DNA from: Reticulascus tulasneorum
Lineage: Eukaryota > Ascomycota > Sordariomycetes > Glomerellales > Reticulascaceae
Length of the DNA stretch: 64,000 bases
Assembly: GCA_001557505.1 (NCBI GenBank)
Contig: LSAX01000001.1
Location: 4,154,001 to 4,218,000, forward strand
Reading direction: 5' to 3'
Shown: one piece after another, positions 32,217 through 45,546 of the stretch
Numbering within the stretch: the stretch's first letter is position 1
Layout: each line of letters opens with the position of its first letter
Translations under genes and position numbers: made by a program
The notes under the pieces: model-generated
Told to the model about the DNA's origin: nothing
Seen by the model: only the letters and a program-made list of their open reading frames with translations
Database searches by the model: none

Positions 32217-35200
32217 GATGGAAGTGTGCGAAGGAGCTCTGGCTCGTTGCGCAGAATGTCTAGAAAACGAGACTGCGTAAGTATTCCGTGTTTTGTCCAG
32301 TGTTGCGCAACCAGGGAGCTTTATCCAGAATGCGAGCTACCAAAAGATGACCTCTGTGGGATGTAAGATTGGACTGCAATGCAGTAAGAGGGTGCAAGCC
32401 AAGGCTAAGGAAGGCGCGGGGTGGTCCGGGGGCTTGCTTGTGGTCGTTGGGAAGGTGAGAGTCCTGTACGAGGGAAAGAGCCAAATGAGCTGGAGGCTTC
32501 CGAGTCCAATTGGCTGGAGATGGGGTATAAGTGAGATGAAAGGTGTATCTGGCCGTGCGTGACGTTGTTCTACTGATTCGAGGGTGAAGAGGCGATGATT
32601 ACACAAAAGAAGAAACCCTGACGAGACGAGGACGGCGGGTATAAGACTCAAAGTGGAATGTTTGGTGCAAACGGCGACACAGGGTGTGGTATGTGTGCGA
32701 TATGATGGGATGTGGTGGGATGAAGCACAGCAGGAAGGAGGCCGGCCTTCTTCTTCTTCTCTTCTCTTGTTGGTGGAGATGGAACCGAGGGAGGAGGATG
32801 AGGTCGAGAGTGGTTAGCTGGATATATATCGCCTTTCCCTTGGCTCTCTTTCCTGTCTCTTTCTCGCAGTGTGCGTGCGTGTCCGTGTGGGTGTATGTCT
32901 CTGTCTCTTTCTCTCTCCAGGAGGTGAATTCGGGGTGGGAGGATTGTGATGCAAGACTACCGGTATATAGGTAGCTAGGTAAGAAGGTAGGTAAGTTGAA
33001 AAAGATTGACGGACTGCCGAAGACCAGCACGATGCAGTGTTCCCCAACAGCCTTAAAGCCTTGGATCTGACTCTGCGGGCTCGGGATTCAGATGGGCACC
33101 CGGGAAAGGTCTTTAAAGTCGCAACTCTTCTGGGTACTCAAGTAGCTCGCGTAAAAGAACGTGCATGAGACGGGAGGTAGACCCTGGTCACCAAGATGAT
33201 GGTGTGTGTGGGAGGTGCGGCGGGCCCTTGGATTGGGGGGGGGTTGGGATGGATGTATTCGGTGGTGATGATGATGGTGATGGTGGTGGTGGTGGGGTGG
33301 TGGAGCGCAGTGGGGTGCCCCAGAAGAGGGAGCTTTTTTCCGCTGCTTACAGGGCAGGGGGGGTTTCCAATGGCTGGTCCTACAGGGATCATATAGGGCT
33401 CACGGACACTCCATGGGTTGAGCTGCCCTGACCCGAACTGGGGCGTGCCATGTTTCTCCCGGCAAAGCCTCAGCTCACTTGCATACTACCTATGTATGTG
33501 TGTCCTATACTTCCATACGAGTCGTACGACCCCAAGTACGAACATACGTAAGTAGTATGTGCTCTTACTCGCACAGTTTGGCGGGTGATGTTTTTCTTCT
33601 TTTCGTCCCACACCCTCCCGTTCCATTTCGCCATCTTGTTACTGGCTGGTTGGTTGATGGAGGAGAGAGAGAGAGAACCTTACCTAATGCCAGTGAAGTG
33701 AAGGGAAGCTATCTTACTTTTTTGTTAGCCTGCTGAGGTAGCGCAGTCATGTCATGTAAGCGGGCGGAGGAGGAGGGCGGGGAGATACAGGGCACAGTGA
33801 GCACAATGTCCACCTCTCCTAGTAGTGCTGAACTACATAATTACATCTCAGATATAGTTACATACTACATAGTATCTGCCTGCCTGTCACTGCAACCGGA
33901 CAGTGCGGTAACGCTTCCGGTCATGATTGTAAAAGTCTATCTGGCCCATGCTCCCTCCTCCCTTCACCGTGGGAACCTTGCAAACCGTCTGGACTGGGCC
34001 TCGTCCGGAAGCAAATGTGAGCTGTCAGTCGGGTCCACAGACCAGACCCCCAGAGGAAACCGAGCATCATGTTTTGTCGTATCCAGAAAATCCCGTGGTG
34101 AATTTTCCGGTTTTTTTCTTGTAAAGCTTGGTCCTTAAAATCGGGCATTATCACGGCGGCGATGTAACCCGGCAGGCATCTCTATCTCTCTCCCAGTGGA
34201 CTGACTCTTTTGCATTGACGGATGTGCGCGATGCGAGTCTCGTCAGAAACCACGCCTTCAGTCGAATGTTCCGGGAAAACCAGACGATACTTGTCAAGCA
34301 ACAGATCATACTACCAGTTTACAGCTGTCTGTACTTTTGAATAGTTAGGTTGGTAAGGGTACTTGCGTGTCACATTTCTCGTCCAAAGAAAAAAAAAAAC
34401 CCTCCGGGATGCACTGTGCACGTACTTAATACTGCCCCCCCCCCCCCCCCCTTGCAGTGTTACCTCCACTATCGGTCGGCACATGCCGCGTAGCAGTAAA
34501 CAGAGCATGAGTGAGAGACAAGTGGAAGAGACACAGAGACCGGAACTAGCACTTACACAGGTCTCAGACATTGCTACTCAGTCAATTGCAGCTGGGTGCT
34601 TCAATCTATCACTTTCTGTCCATGCAGTCCGAGTCGTCTGCGTTCGCCACCACCGAACGGCATACATGCTTCAGCTGCTTCCCCCACTAAGGTAGATAGC
34701 TTGATAGCGTATGTATGCTGTTTAGGTGTGTAGACGAAGACTGGCCTCGCCGCCAGAGTCTCTTCTCTTTCTCGAGTCATCCTCCTCCGAGGTCCATGTG
34801 TCCTCCGAGTTACCAAGTACTCTCCTCTCTCCGGAGGACCTGTCCCTCCTACCCGCTTCATCGTCACACACCAATTGCGGCAAATCTAGTCCCAAGTCCC
34901 CTCCTCCCTCGCAGATCACCCTCACATCACCCCCTTCCCAGGTCCTCCTCCTTCGACGAGTCGAGTCGCCCTCGAGGTATGTTAGTGCCCTCTTCCACGC
35001 CGTTTACCGGGATCCTTCCCCAGCCGTCCGTTCCCTTCTTTCTCTAGAACATATCCCACGCTTGGAGGCGCAACCGCCCCGCCCGCAAAGGAAATTTGCA
35101 AGGAGCGTCCTAACGGTGACGGTACCACGCCCTCCCGCCGTGCGTGGCTTGGTTCTGATAAGAGCAGACCAAGCCGCACCGGCCGCGGACTGGGGAGGGA

Positions 35201-38200
35201 GCGACGATATTCTAATTAATGCCAGATAATGGGCGGAAAGAAGGAGGAGGAAGGAAAGGAAGGGGAAGAACAAGGGGCAAAAAGCAATTCTCGTGGCATA
35301 ACGACGAAGCACAGAGTAAATGTGAGAGCCACAGTTGAGGAGCCAGAGGCACGGATATGGTCAGGGATATGCCGGTTAAGTTCCCGACGCACGGTCGCCT
35401 TCTTCTTTCTTTTTTTCCTTTTCTTCCTCTTTCGGCCTGTTCTTTTTTGCCTGCTACCCACACCTACAGCATCCATCTGATATAAGTTGAGCGCACTTTA
35501 GGGTTCATGGTCCAGACAGCCCAACGACCCCCCCTCCCCGGTACTTTTTCAGTGGACAAGGTTCTGTATCTTCTAGCGGCTCGGCTGGTGTAACGCACCT
35601 GTTGCCGTGCAAATCGCCCGCTGTGAGGATCCCTGAAACGAGCCACTCACAGCCATCCGATTCGTCTTTTTCCTTAGGGTTTTCCATTCTGCCTCATCCC
35701 GCCTTCGAATTCCAGGTTTCGCGGGGGTTGAGGATAAATGGGAAACCCTCTGCTAACCCAGGAAGAAGGAGCCGTTCACCGATCGCCCACTGCTGCTTGA
35801 CTTTCGTCTCGTTGCCAATCCTGTTCTTCCAGTCTGTTCTGTTTGTTGGTTCCCAGGGGGCAAAGGGGGTCACTCAGAGAACCAAATACGTAACTGGATG
35901 AACCCATTGCTCATAATGATCCCAAGATTGACCTGAGACAGGAACGACGAGAAGGGACCAGAATGCGCACCCCTACCTAGAGCCTTCACCCTTCACCCTT
36001 CACCTCCTTCACCTTCTCCGACTCCTACTCCTCTTCTGACGACATCTCTTCCCCTTCGGATACCGTCCGTATGGCTTCCAATCGCGGAAGATGGTTCCTC
36101 GCCTGTTGCCCCAAACTTTCTTTTCCTTCGGTGGCGTTCCCTTCATTCATTGGACCGCTCTCTTCCCCCATCATCATGCAAGTCCAAAGAAGCAATTCCT
36201 CACAGTATGTAGGATCGCGGGGAAGAAAGCTCAGATTGCTCAGCCATGCCAGATCCCGCATCTATCGTCTCACCTGGAACCCTTTTTCTTCTTCCAGCTC
36301 TCACTTTGTCACTCTAGTCGCCCCTTCACTATCTGCTGAGCCCCTCGCAAAAGCAAGCCCCGTTCGCAAGATGACGGGGATGCTCCTCGGGGCTCCGACT
36401 CATGTCTCCCTTATTTATCCAATGTCTCTCCCCATCTGTCCAAAAATCAAAAAGGGACTCTCAGGTCCAAGTTCCCTTTTAGATCCCGAATGCAAGGCCA
36501 ACGCAAAGGCCAACGCGAACGCACGACCTCCCGTAGCGGCCAGTGCCGCACGCACATACGGATAGCAGCAAGCAGTATTTAGTTGCTCGGCTCTTTTGGG
36601 GCAAAAAGATCAGATGAAAAAGTTGCCTTAAAGCCACAATAAGCTTCTGTCTCGCATCGCGGGTGCGCGCAGCTCGCTGCCGCCAGTGCACACAGCCCAG
36701 CCAAAATGGGTGCTCCATTCATCTATCCCAGCGACACACCACAGCGTCGAGACTGCCATCTTGTCACCACCATCATGTGTGTCCAGACAGCTCGTTCGCC
36801 ACTCTCCATTGGTCTGGGAATTGGTTATACCAGGTGCTGGTCGGCCTTCTGGTCTTCATTGTGATTAGTCCTGAGTCGCGACTCGCATGAGAACAATGCA
36901 TCGATGCAACAAGAAGAAAAAGCAAAACATATTTTTGTAAAACAGGGAAAAATCGTCTGCGTCAAGGCTACTCCTAGTTCTGAGCCATGCCTCGGGTATT
37001 CTTTCTTGACATCCAAGTGGATCGTAAAAAACAGTGCCGTATTGTCATCTGGATATTCGAGTAGCTATTCATGGGGATATTGGAGTGAATATTGTAATGA
37101 ATCGGTGGTAAAATATCAAGATATTCAGATAGCTATTCATATGAATATTTGAGTAAATATCTTAGTGGTATAAACTACCAGAAACACTGTCAACTTTTTC
37201 CATTATTATTTCACTTGCTTTCCAAAGGAAAGCTGCCTACAAGCGGCGAAACGAGCCACAAGTGTCCAGAGGGCAATATATGGATTTTGGTCATTTTTGC
37301 GCACGAGCCCAAAGCTGATTGTCTAAACCATGTCGCGGTCGAAGCTCCAAACTCGTCACCACGACCATGACCTTGACCCTGACCTTGACCACTAGCTTGG
37401 ACATCATCCCCGGATGCCTGCATATGGTTTGAGTTCCGGACCGAGCTCTGTCACATCGAATCGAAGTCGATACCCACTGAGCAGGTCAATAGGCATCCAG
37501 AGGCAATCCCGCAAGATCTGGCTTTTGACACTTTGCCGTTGGAGGCGTCCCTCGCCGGCCACGGGGGACTCGGCTTCGGCTTGGCACAGGGGAAAAAAGC
37601 AAACCTGGGTTGGCTAGCCAGTCAAGTGTCGATGCACAAGTTTCCTCGCGGGTGCCCACACATCGAGGTCTCTTCTCTGGCGGGATTGGAAAGGTTTCGT
37701 TTCTTGATATTGTTTCTGTTTGATGCCCATGGACAGTTCCTCGTCCACGCCAGCAATCACAAGCTAGTGTCCAGACCTCCGTGGCTAGAGATGGCCATGC
37801 CCCGTTGACATGACTTCACACGAAGTCTTGCTTGGACTGGCGGAATGTGGGACAAGTCGTATATCGGACGGAAACACCAAGAGCACGAATATTCCCCATC
37901 TGCCGGGAATGCCTTGCACAGTCTCGAGAAAACCCGTCCAGATCGCGTAGCTCAATGCCTTCGGTCTCTGGCCGGCGCCCGTAACTTGGTTATACAGACA
38001 CTGGCATTCGTCCTCCTGTGTGTCAGTGCCCACTTTGAGCTCTCATCCATCTATTCTCGTGTCACTGCTTCTGAACCCACCACAACATGTATGAAATGCC
38101 CACCAACCACAATTCATCTGGCCCAGCTTTGGTGGTGGGTGCCTCTTTCGAAGCCAGCTCATCATTGTCCGCGACGATTAATCTACACTGAGCGCCGATA

Positions 38201-40410
38201 TGCGTTGCCACGCCTGAGGCGGCCGTTGAGTTGTGCACGTTGCTGCCTTGTCAGAAGGACGTGTAATCTCCTCCTCGCGCCATGCCACGAGGAGACATGA
38301 CCAGGCCAGGCGCTTGACACGCTTCATGGCCCATCATCTTATTTGGCGATGATTGATTATCGATCTCTAGAGTAAAAGCAATTCTCATTACCTACCCCAA
38401 GGCGGACTGAACCTTAATCACGCCACGCATGTGAGTGACGAAACGCGGGCACATGCGTCGAGTGTTCTAGTGGACATCGAGTTGAAAACTCTAACGAACG
38501 CCTGGACAAGCAAGGTTCATATCGACCCCCCGGTATGTGACCAGAGGAGGCTTTCACGATTCAGCATGGGAACATCGAGAAGCTTTTCCGCTGATGCGGC
38601 TGGCGTTCGGCGACACTTGAAACTCGCATTCATTTCAAGACGCACATGGCACACAAGCTGTCCAAGGAAGACTAACCAGGGCAAACTTCCATCAGAACAG
38701 GTTACATCATCTGCCAGCCCAACCGGCGGCCGTAATTGCAAATTAAACGCACCGGCAGCCTACAATCTGACACCGGCAACCCACAGCTAACACAGTTCCA
38801 GCCGCGAACGCCTGATATGATGCTCGCGCACCTGCAAGGCACGGGAGTATAGTGCCTTGCTCTCTAGACGAGCCCGGCAGTCTGGGGCGCTTCGCTTCGA
38901 CGTTGGTGTCATTGGCTGTACTATGCATGATAGTTGCCGGACATTTGGGAAAGGGAAAAGGGGTCCATGGAAGTCCTAGGAGAATCTGGTTTCCACACAA
39001 CGTGTGGTATTGGAGATTGATTGACGGAGGTCCGCCGTGATAGTATTCTGGTTCAGTTGGTGAACATGTCTCTGGGTGTAAAACATATGACATATATATG
39101 AACACTTAATCTCATGGTTGCTGTCGATGACGCGCAATATTGTCAGTGGCCAGATCAGTTTCGGCGCACAGGAGAGTTCCTTGTTTCCCATGTGTAGTTG
39201 ACGCGTCTACTCCGTTGCTTCGCAACGGACACCACGAGGCGCAGGTGTCTTGAGACAACGAATATCTCCGTGTATCCTACGTTCTAACATTAATATTCGG
39301 TAAATAACAACGTGACTTCACAGGCCGCCTCGCCCCCTGACCCAGCCTCTCTTGTGCTCGACTGCAGCATGCTAGGACGCGCAAGCCCTAGCATCTCATC
39401 CTCTTTCCTCTCTTCAGTGCACGGGATCTATTCCACTGGATTGTAAAGGTGCTGTGTAATGGCATCTTGTGTGAGTATTCTGGGTCTGTAGGTCTGTGTG
39501 ATCTGTCCACAAACAGTGATGGCTTCGTGAGTCCGAGATCTCTCCCCGTAGGCTGGAGACACTTGATAAGAGATGTCTTCCATGATGATGAGGACACAAA
39601 ATCGATGTCTGGCACGTGGGTTTCTCCATCAGATGTCCATCTCAGCCAGGAAACCCCAGTATTAATGCATGGAAGCAGAGAGTAGCCGTTTAGCCCCACA
39701 GCCAAACTGATTGTACCTGAGTTTCGTTTTGTAACTCCCAAGGCAGTCTCCGCATATGGGCTGGTGGTCTGGCTAGGTGTAAAGATGTGGGAGGATCTTC
39801 AAGCTTCAAAAATCTATGAACGCCAACGAATGTTCTTTTGTTTCTCACACACTGTCACCCTTATCCGAGCTATACACCTATATTTCACGACTGTAGAGGG
39901 GACGGAGGTTCCTTCATTCAGGTAATCCGACTTAAACAGCCTGTTGCCACCTTCAGGCAGTGGTTCTATCATAGAGTTAGCCTGCTCTGCTGAACGCAAA
40001 TGCCGGGAAGCCCTTGGGTGGCTTCTTTACTCCCAGCTCATGGAAGTTTACGTGCTTTGATGCCCATATCTATCAACCAGGCTGCTGGAGCAATTTCTTA
40101 GTATGCTTCATAAGTGACATATGCAGTGTGTCCTGGGAAGCTGGCCCGTCTATCTATCTGTATCTTGTTCACCGCGTCTACATCAGAATGAGATATTGTT
40201 TGAGTTGTCAACCTTGCTCTAGAACTAGCTTTGTACTACGAAACAAAGCACTTGCTGTATCTCCCCCGAATATATTGAAGAGAGGAGAGCAGATAGTCCA
40301 GTAGTAATGGCTACTCTTCAGGCATATCGATTAACAGTCTCGGGAACAGGGGATGAAGTTGCGTCTCAGCTACAGCCATACACGCAGTTTTCTAGTAATC
40401 CAAAGCAGCA
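32217..40410. other. Large gene-poor interval (8.2 kb)
   Basis: No coding sequence can be supported. ORFs up to 167 codons exist but have GTG/TTG starts or no family resemblance. The left kilobase is probably the leader and promoter of the 30522-32216 gene. Low-complexity segments include GT/TGG-rich DNA (33190-33310), a 17-nt poly-C run (34435-34451), C/T-rich DNA (34740-35040) and an AT-rich repeat (37050-37160). Unspliced or poorly conserved genes, or non-coding RNAs, cannot be excluded. Confidence 0.5.
37050..37160. repeat. AT-rich imperfect repeat
   Basis: Variants of ATATTC-(3 nt)-TAGCTATTCAT occur twice (about 37051-37071 and 37118-37140), separated and followed by further GAATATT/AATATC words. 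The segment contrasts with the more GC-rich DNA on both sides. Confidence 0.6.
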
Positions 40411-41699
40411 TCACAGCTTCGCGCTACCGGCATCATCCACCTCCCCAAATATGTTCATGAAAGCAGTATGAACCTCATCAGTAAGGTCACTCGCCTGCAA
40501 GCTCCGACCCTTCTTGGCGAATGCCAATCTGGAGCACTCCTAACTTCGAGTCAGCATGAGATGTATACGAGCTTCCGCATCTTTCTCTTCGGAAGAGTAC
40601 TCACCCTGGTAATAGCACTGCCCCCGAAAGCCGCCAATCCCATCATCTCGTCTTCCGCAAGAGTCTTGTCCCCTCTCTCCCAAATACCATCCAGGTATGC
40701 CTTCCTCCATCCCAGGAAAGTAGCTATCGCGCCGGTAAGCGTATCGCCCTGGCCGCCACTCCTCTTCTTCCCACCCTCCAAGTCAACAACAAGTGTCGTG
40801 GTCCCGTTCGAGATGTAATCCTTGCTTCCTTTCTGTATCACAGTAACTCCCCCTAAAGCATTAGCAAGAGCCTCAACTTTCGCTGTCGCAGCCCCATCCT
40901 TGCCCTCCTCGCCCCCTGCGGCAGCCTGCTCATCAATGTTAAGGGAAGAGCACAGCCGTCCAAACTCAACAACGTTGGGGGTTAGTATAGCGCCTTCATA
41001 CCCCTTCACCAGACTTGGATCTTTTTGCACCAGCTGCAGTGCGTCTGCGTCTAACACAAATGGCAGAGATCTTTCTCTAGCTGCGCGGATCACCCGCGCG
41101 ACAGTATCTTGCATGAGCGGATCGCGGCCTAGCCCTGGTCCCACAACCAGGACATGAAGACGAGGGAGCATCTCGATTATCTTTGCCGAGATCTTTTCAG
41201 GATCTGTCTCGCTGTCTTTGTCACCGGACTTCACCGTTGTGGACGTAAGATTGGTGGGAGGCGACTGGCGCATGAGAGGATGCACCATGAGGTTTGGGGA
41301 GTATGTCTTAACGACAGCGGCCGCAGCAGGTGTACATATAACATGAGACTGTATGGCAATGGCCGTTAGCTAGATGCTTTCCCGAGGCTTCCGCATACCG
41401 AGGCTCTTGGCGAGCAGAGCAGCATACCATATCACATCCCAACCTTGCGCTTGCCATGGCGGAGAAGTATGGAGCTCCCGTGTAATCTTCACTCCCTCCA
41501 ATGACAGCGATACGCCCCAGCTGTCCTGAATCCCGTCAACTTGCGACCCTCATCACGGCACAACTCATCCCAAGGCCATTTTCGGATTCAACGAACCTTT
41601 GTGGAACTTCTCCAGCATGGGCGGGACCATCCGCCGCACCTGGCTTAGTATCTCTTTCGTTTTAGGAGACATCTCAGGCTGGCTAGAGTCAGATGGCAT
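40411..41699 (-). CDS. ATP-dependent (S)-NAD(P)H-hydrate dehydratase
   Basis: Exons 41699-41597, 41525-41428, 41348-40605 and 40539-40411 join in frame into 357 residues (introns 71, 79 and 65 nt). The enzyme dehydrates damaged, hydrated NADH and NADPH using ATP (ADP in bacteria), restoring usable cofactor. Motifs of the NAXD/YjeF C-terminal ribokinase-like fold are intact: [71 protein letters not shown] and the catalytic loop [17 protein letters not shown]. The last exon restores the usual helical end [20 protein letters not shown]. No YjeF N-terminal epimerase domain is fused, as is normal in fungi. No mitochondrial presequence is obvious. Confidence 0.95.
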
Positions 41700-42324
41700 C
41701 GTATTCTACGCTGTGTGTCTGTATACGTGGATGTTTGAGCTCCCGAGGATGCCCCTGTAGAATGGTGAGGAGGTTAGACCCTCTACCTTGTACCAGAACC
41801 CAACCGCCTTGACAATGGGTCTGTTATTGCTGACTGGGTATGATAAAATCACGCTGGGGCAATTATAATAGAGATCTTTATATTCCAAGATGTGACACAG
41901 CTTTCGGTGGATGTAGGAGTTTAAAATGCAGAAGATAGTGGGATGATGAGATGCATGGCAGACTGAGAAGCCGAAGCTCTTAGCATGATGTCACCCCGCC
42001 GAAAGCCGCTGCTGGGCTTCCAGACGCCAGCTGCCGAAATGCGGCATGCCATTGAAATCACTTCAGAAATGGAGCATTTACAGGGTATTTCAGAGTTCAA
42101 AGACAAAAGGAATCGAGGGCGTTAATTGAGTTTTGAGCTCTATTTTACAAGTGGTTTGACTGGAGAATCTCCCCATTAGCGCACCCTTCCCTCAGTCCGG
42201 CGCAAACCCTTCGACTCTTCCTCCCGCCTCTAGAGAGAGAAAAAAAACTTGACAGAACACTTCGGTATAGACAGCGGCATCCCCTTATGCACCCCCAGTA
42301 CGACCATCTAGTTGTATTTTTCCT
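41700..42324. other. Intergenic between NAXD and ATP synthase alpha
   Basis: About 625 nt containing the presumed NAXD promoter and the 3' flank of the ATP synthase gene. No gene is seen. Confidence 0.5.
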
Positions 42325-44566
42325 TTAACCCAAGAAGCTCTTGGTGAAGGTTAAGATGGTATCCTTCAGCTTCGCTTCGAGATCCTTGCTGAGGGCACCC
42401 TCCTTGTCGATGGTAGCCAACAGATCCGACTCGTTCGTCTTGAGGTGAGCGAGGAAGTCAGCCTCCCATTGGAGGATCTTGCCCACTGGCACGCTGTCGA
42501 GGTGACCGTTGACACCGGCGAAGATAAGTGGCACCATCTCGTTAACAGCCATTGGCGAGTATTGCTTCTGCTTGAGGAGCTCGGTCAACTGTAATATGTA
42601 TGGTTAGCTATGGATAGATACTATTAATCGAGGCATGATTTAAACACTTACACGTTCACCTCTGCTGAGGACCTGCTTGGTGGCGGCATCCAAATCAGAA
42701 CCGAACTGGGCGAAGGCAGCAACCTCACGGTACTGGGCCAAGAAAAGCTTGAGGGATCCAGCGACTTGCTTCATGGCCTTGAGCTGGGCAGCGGAACCGA
42801 CACGGGAGACGGAAAGACCGACGTTGATGGCAGGTCGGATACCCTTGTAGAAAAGTTCGGCTTCCAAGAAGATTTGGCCGTCGGTGATGGAAATGACGTT
42901 GGTGGGAATATAGGCAGACACATCACCGCCCTGGGTCTCAATGATGGGCAGAGCAGTCATGGAACCACCGCCGTGCGTGACGTTCATCTTGGCGGCACGC
43001 TCGAGAAGACGAGAGTGGAGGTAGAAAACATCACCGGGGTAGGCCTCACGACCTGGGGGACGTCGGAGAAGCAGGGACATTTGGCGGTAAGCAACAGCCT
43101 GCTTTGAGAGATCGTCGAAGATCACCAGGGAGTGCATTCCATTATCACGGAAGTATTCACCCACGCTAGCCTTCTTTTGGTCAGTTAATCCTGGAGGGAG
43201 GTAATAGAGTATGACCTACACCGGTGAAGGGAGCAAGGTACTGAAGGGGAGCGGCCTCGGAAGCAGTAGCAGCGACGACGATGGAGTACTTCATGGCATC
43301 GTTCTCCTCAAGCGTCTGGACGAGCTGAGCGACGGTGGATCGCTTCTGGCCGATGGCAACGTAGATGCAGTAAAGCTTCTTGGACTCGTCGGTGCCGCTG
43401 TTCCATCGCTTTTGGTTAAGCATGGCATCAAGGGCGACGGCAGTCTTTCCGGTTTGACGATCGCCAATGATCAGTTCTCGCTGTCCTCGGCCGATGGGAA
43501 CCATGGCATCGATGGACTTGAGACCGGTCTGGACCGGCTGGTTGACGGACTGTCGAGGAAGAATGCCTGGTGCCTTGAGCTGAGCACGGCGTCTCTCCTT
43601 GGTGTTGAGAGGGCCTTTGCCGTCGATGGGGTTGCCCAGGGCGTCGATAACACGACCGAGGAGTTCCATGCCGACAGGAACATCGACCTAGATGTTGTTA
43701 AAATGTGATCGTAAACAAGTGATCGTCAACTTGGAAGTTTCGGCTACTTACAATCTCTCCGGTACGCTTGACGGTCTCGCCTTCCTTGACCAATCGATCG
43801 GAACCGAAAAGCACGACACCAACCTGGCCAGCCTCGAGGTTCATGCACATGCCCTTCACACCGGAGGCGAACCTAAGGAATGTTAGAGTCGAGATGAATT
43901 GAAGGGCGTCGGAGGTAGACCATACTCAACGAGTTCCTCGGCCTGGACATTGGCCATGCCGTGCACACGGGCAATACCATCACTATCAAGCTCATCGTCA
44001 GCAAATCCAGTCCGTATCAATTGATGCAATCAGCCTCTTCCGAGAGTCCTGTTGAGGTGTTCCCAGAGATTCCCGTCGATGCCTGATGCGAGTGTAAACA
44101 TACCCGACTGAGAGAACGCGGCCAGTCTCGGCGAGACCAGCTTCCTCCTGGACACCGCGAATTCGCTGTTCGAGAATGGAAGAGACTTCGGTTGGGGTTG
44201 CCTTTGCATCGGCGGCATAGGATCGGGATTGTATCGCTGCGGCGTTGAAGGTTGCTGGTGCGGCATTTCGTGCCTGGGTGAAAAACAAGTTAGCCGAAGC
44301 CCGAAAATGTTATGCTCCGCAAGCCCATAACGACATTGCATCAAAAGAGCTCAGGAAAAAGCTCTTCCACCCCAACACCGCGGCCTCCGGGGCCTCAATT
44401 GAGCTTGCATCACCGAAATGAAGGCCTCCTGAGACGATTGCGGGAGTTTTTGGATGGAATTGAGATCGATTCGGGGATGGGGAGGTTGACTTACGACGGC
44501 GACTCTGCCAGCAGCAGAGACGGCGCCGACGGCGCGAGTAGACTGTCGGAGGGCGTTCCGGAACAT
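42325..44566 (-). CDS. atp1: Mitochondrial F1F0 ATP synthase subunit alpha
   Basis: Exons 44566-44495, 44273-44104, 43982-43926, 43872-43752, 43687-43220, 43170-42652 and 42588-42325 join in frame into 556 residues (introns 221, 121, 53, 64, 49 and 63 nt). The first exon ([20 protein letters not shown]) is a basic, Ser-rich mitochondrial targeting sequence. Family landmarks are [20 protein letters not shown], the Walker A loop GDRQTGKT (residues 215-222), [60 protein letters not shown] and the alpha signature [17 protein letters not shown]. Alpha subunits alternate with beta in the F1 hexamer of the mitochondrial matrix and carry the non-catalytic nucleotide sites. Length and motifs are normal for fungi. 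Confidence 0.98.
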
Positions 44567-45546
44567 GTTGAAGGAGATGTGTGACTGTCTAGCGAGAAGG
44601 AGAACCAATTGCAGCCAGATGCAATTGATTAGGAGGGGAGATGGGGGTGATGATGGTGCCTTTGAAGGGTTGCAAATAGAGTCGTTTTTTGCAAGAGGAC
44701 AGTAGAGGGAAAAGAGAGAGAGGAATGGGTGGACCCGGAGCTTTGCTCACGGGCCAATCAGGGCGTGGTGAGGAGTTTTGCCTCAGTCGACCCGAGAACA
44801 CCCTAACATTTCTCGCGGAGCAGGTACGTACCTTCGCTTCGGTACATTCTTCAGTGCCAGGATGATGCTTGGTTCCACTCAATCGTAATAATACATATGC
44901 AACGGGGGAAAATTACCCAATTCAAAGAATCAATTATCTTTCTGTCTAGGCTTGCAATTTGTCTACGTAAATCTAAATAAAAAAGGTGGTTCCTTCCATC
45001 ACACGCCGAGATGCCAAAAGGCTGTGGTACGGAATATCAAACGTTTCCAGTATCGTCTTTCTCACCAAGCCCTCGATGGAATGTGAAGATTATGATATCT
45101 TTCTCTTCACCCAGCTTTCTCGACAGTAACAGCCAGCCTGTAGCTTTTAAGGTAGCATCAGGGTCGCCGTGATGGTGGACCTCTCCGTCGGTGCTTACTT
45201 CGTAGATGTAAGGCCATGTCCCAAGGGGATGTCTACTTTATCCAACGACTGCTTCACGACAATCCCAGCTTTCAAGAGTCAAGAATTGCATCCCCTACTA
45301 CGATAGTAGGAGCACACCTGATAACCGTCCTGGAAAAGAGCAATCACAATGGGAACGTAGCATATATCACTTGGAGCAGGTGATGTTGGGAAGCCGGCAT
45401 GGAAGCCGGTCGGTCTCTAGGGCCGCAGCTTGACTGTATTCAAGTCAAGCTGAAATGAAGAAAGCAACTGGAAAATACATGCCAGGAAGCCATTTTCCGT
45501 AATTCGCCTTATCCCATATATCCCCTGACCAAAGATGCATGCAGAT
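44567..45546. other. Intergenic between ATP synthase alpha and uL5
   Basis: About 980 nt; presumed atp1 promoter on the left, 3' flank of the ribosomal protein gene on the right. A telomere-repeat-like ACCCTAAC word lies near 44803-44810. No gene is seen. Confidence 0.5.

Noticed and set aside
34726..35229. A 167-codon plus-strand ORF in the gene-poor interval
   Set aside because: Starts with GTG, sits in C/T-rich low-complexity DNA and shows no domain.
36071..36565. A 164-codon ATG ORF
   Set aside because: Ser/Pro-biased composition and the KANAKANANA run point to low complexity; no supporting intron or motif.
37845..38300. A 151-codon ATG ORF
   Set aside because: No domain, no signal peptide and no codon bias like that of neighbouring genes.
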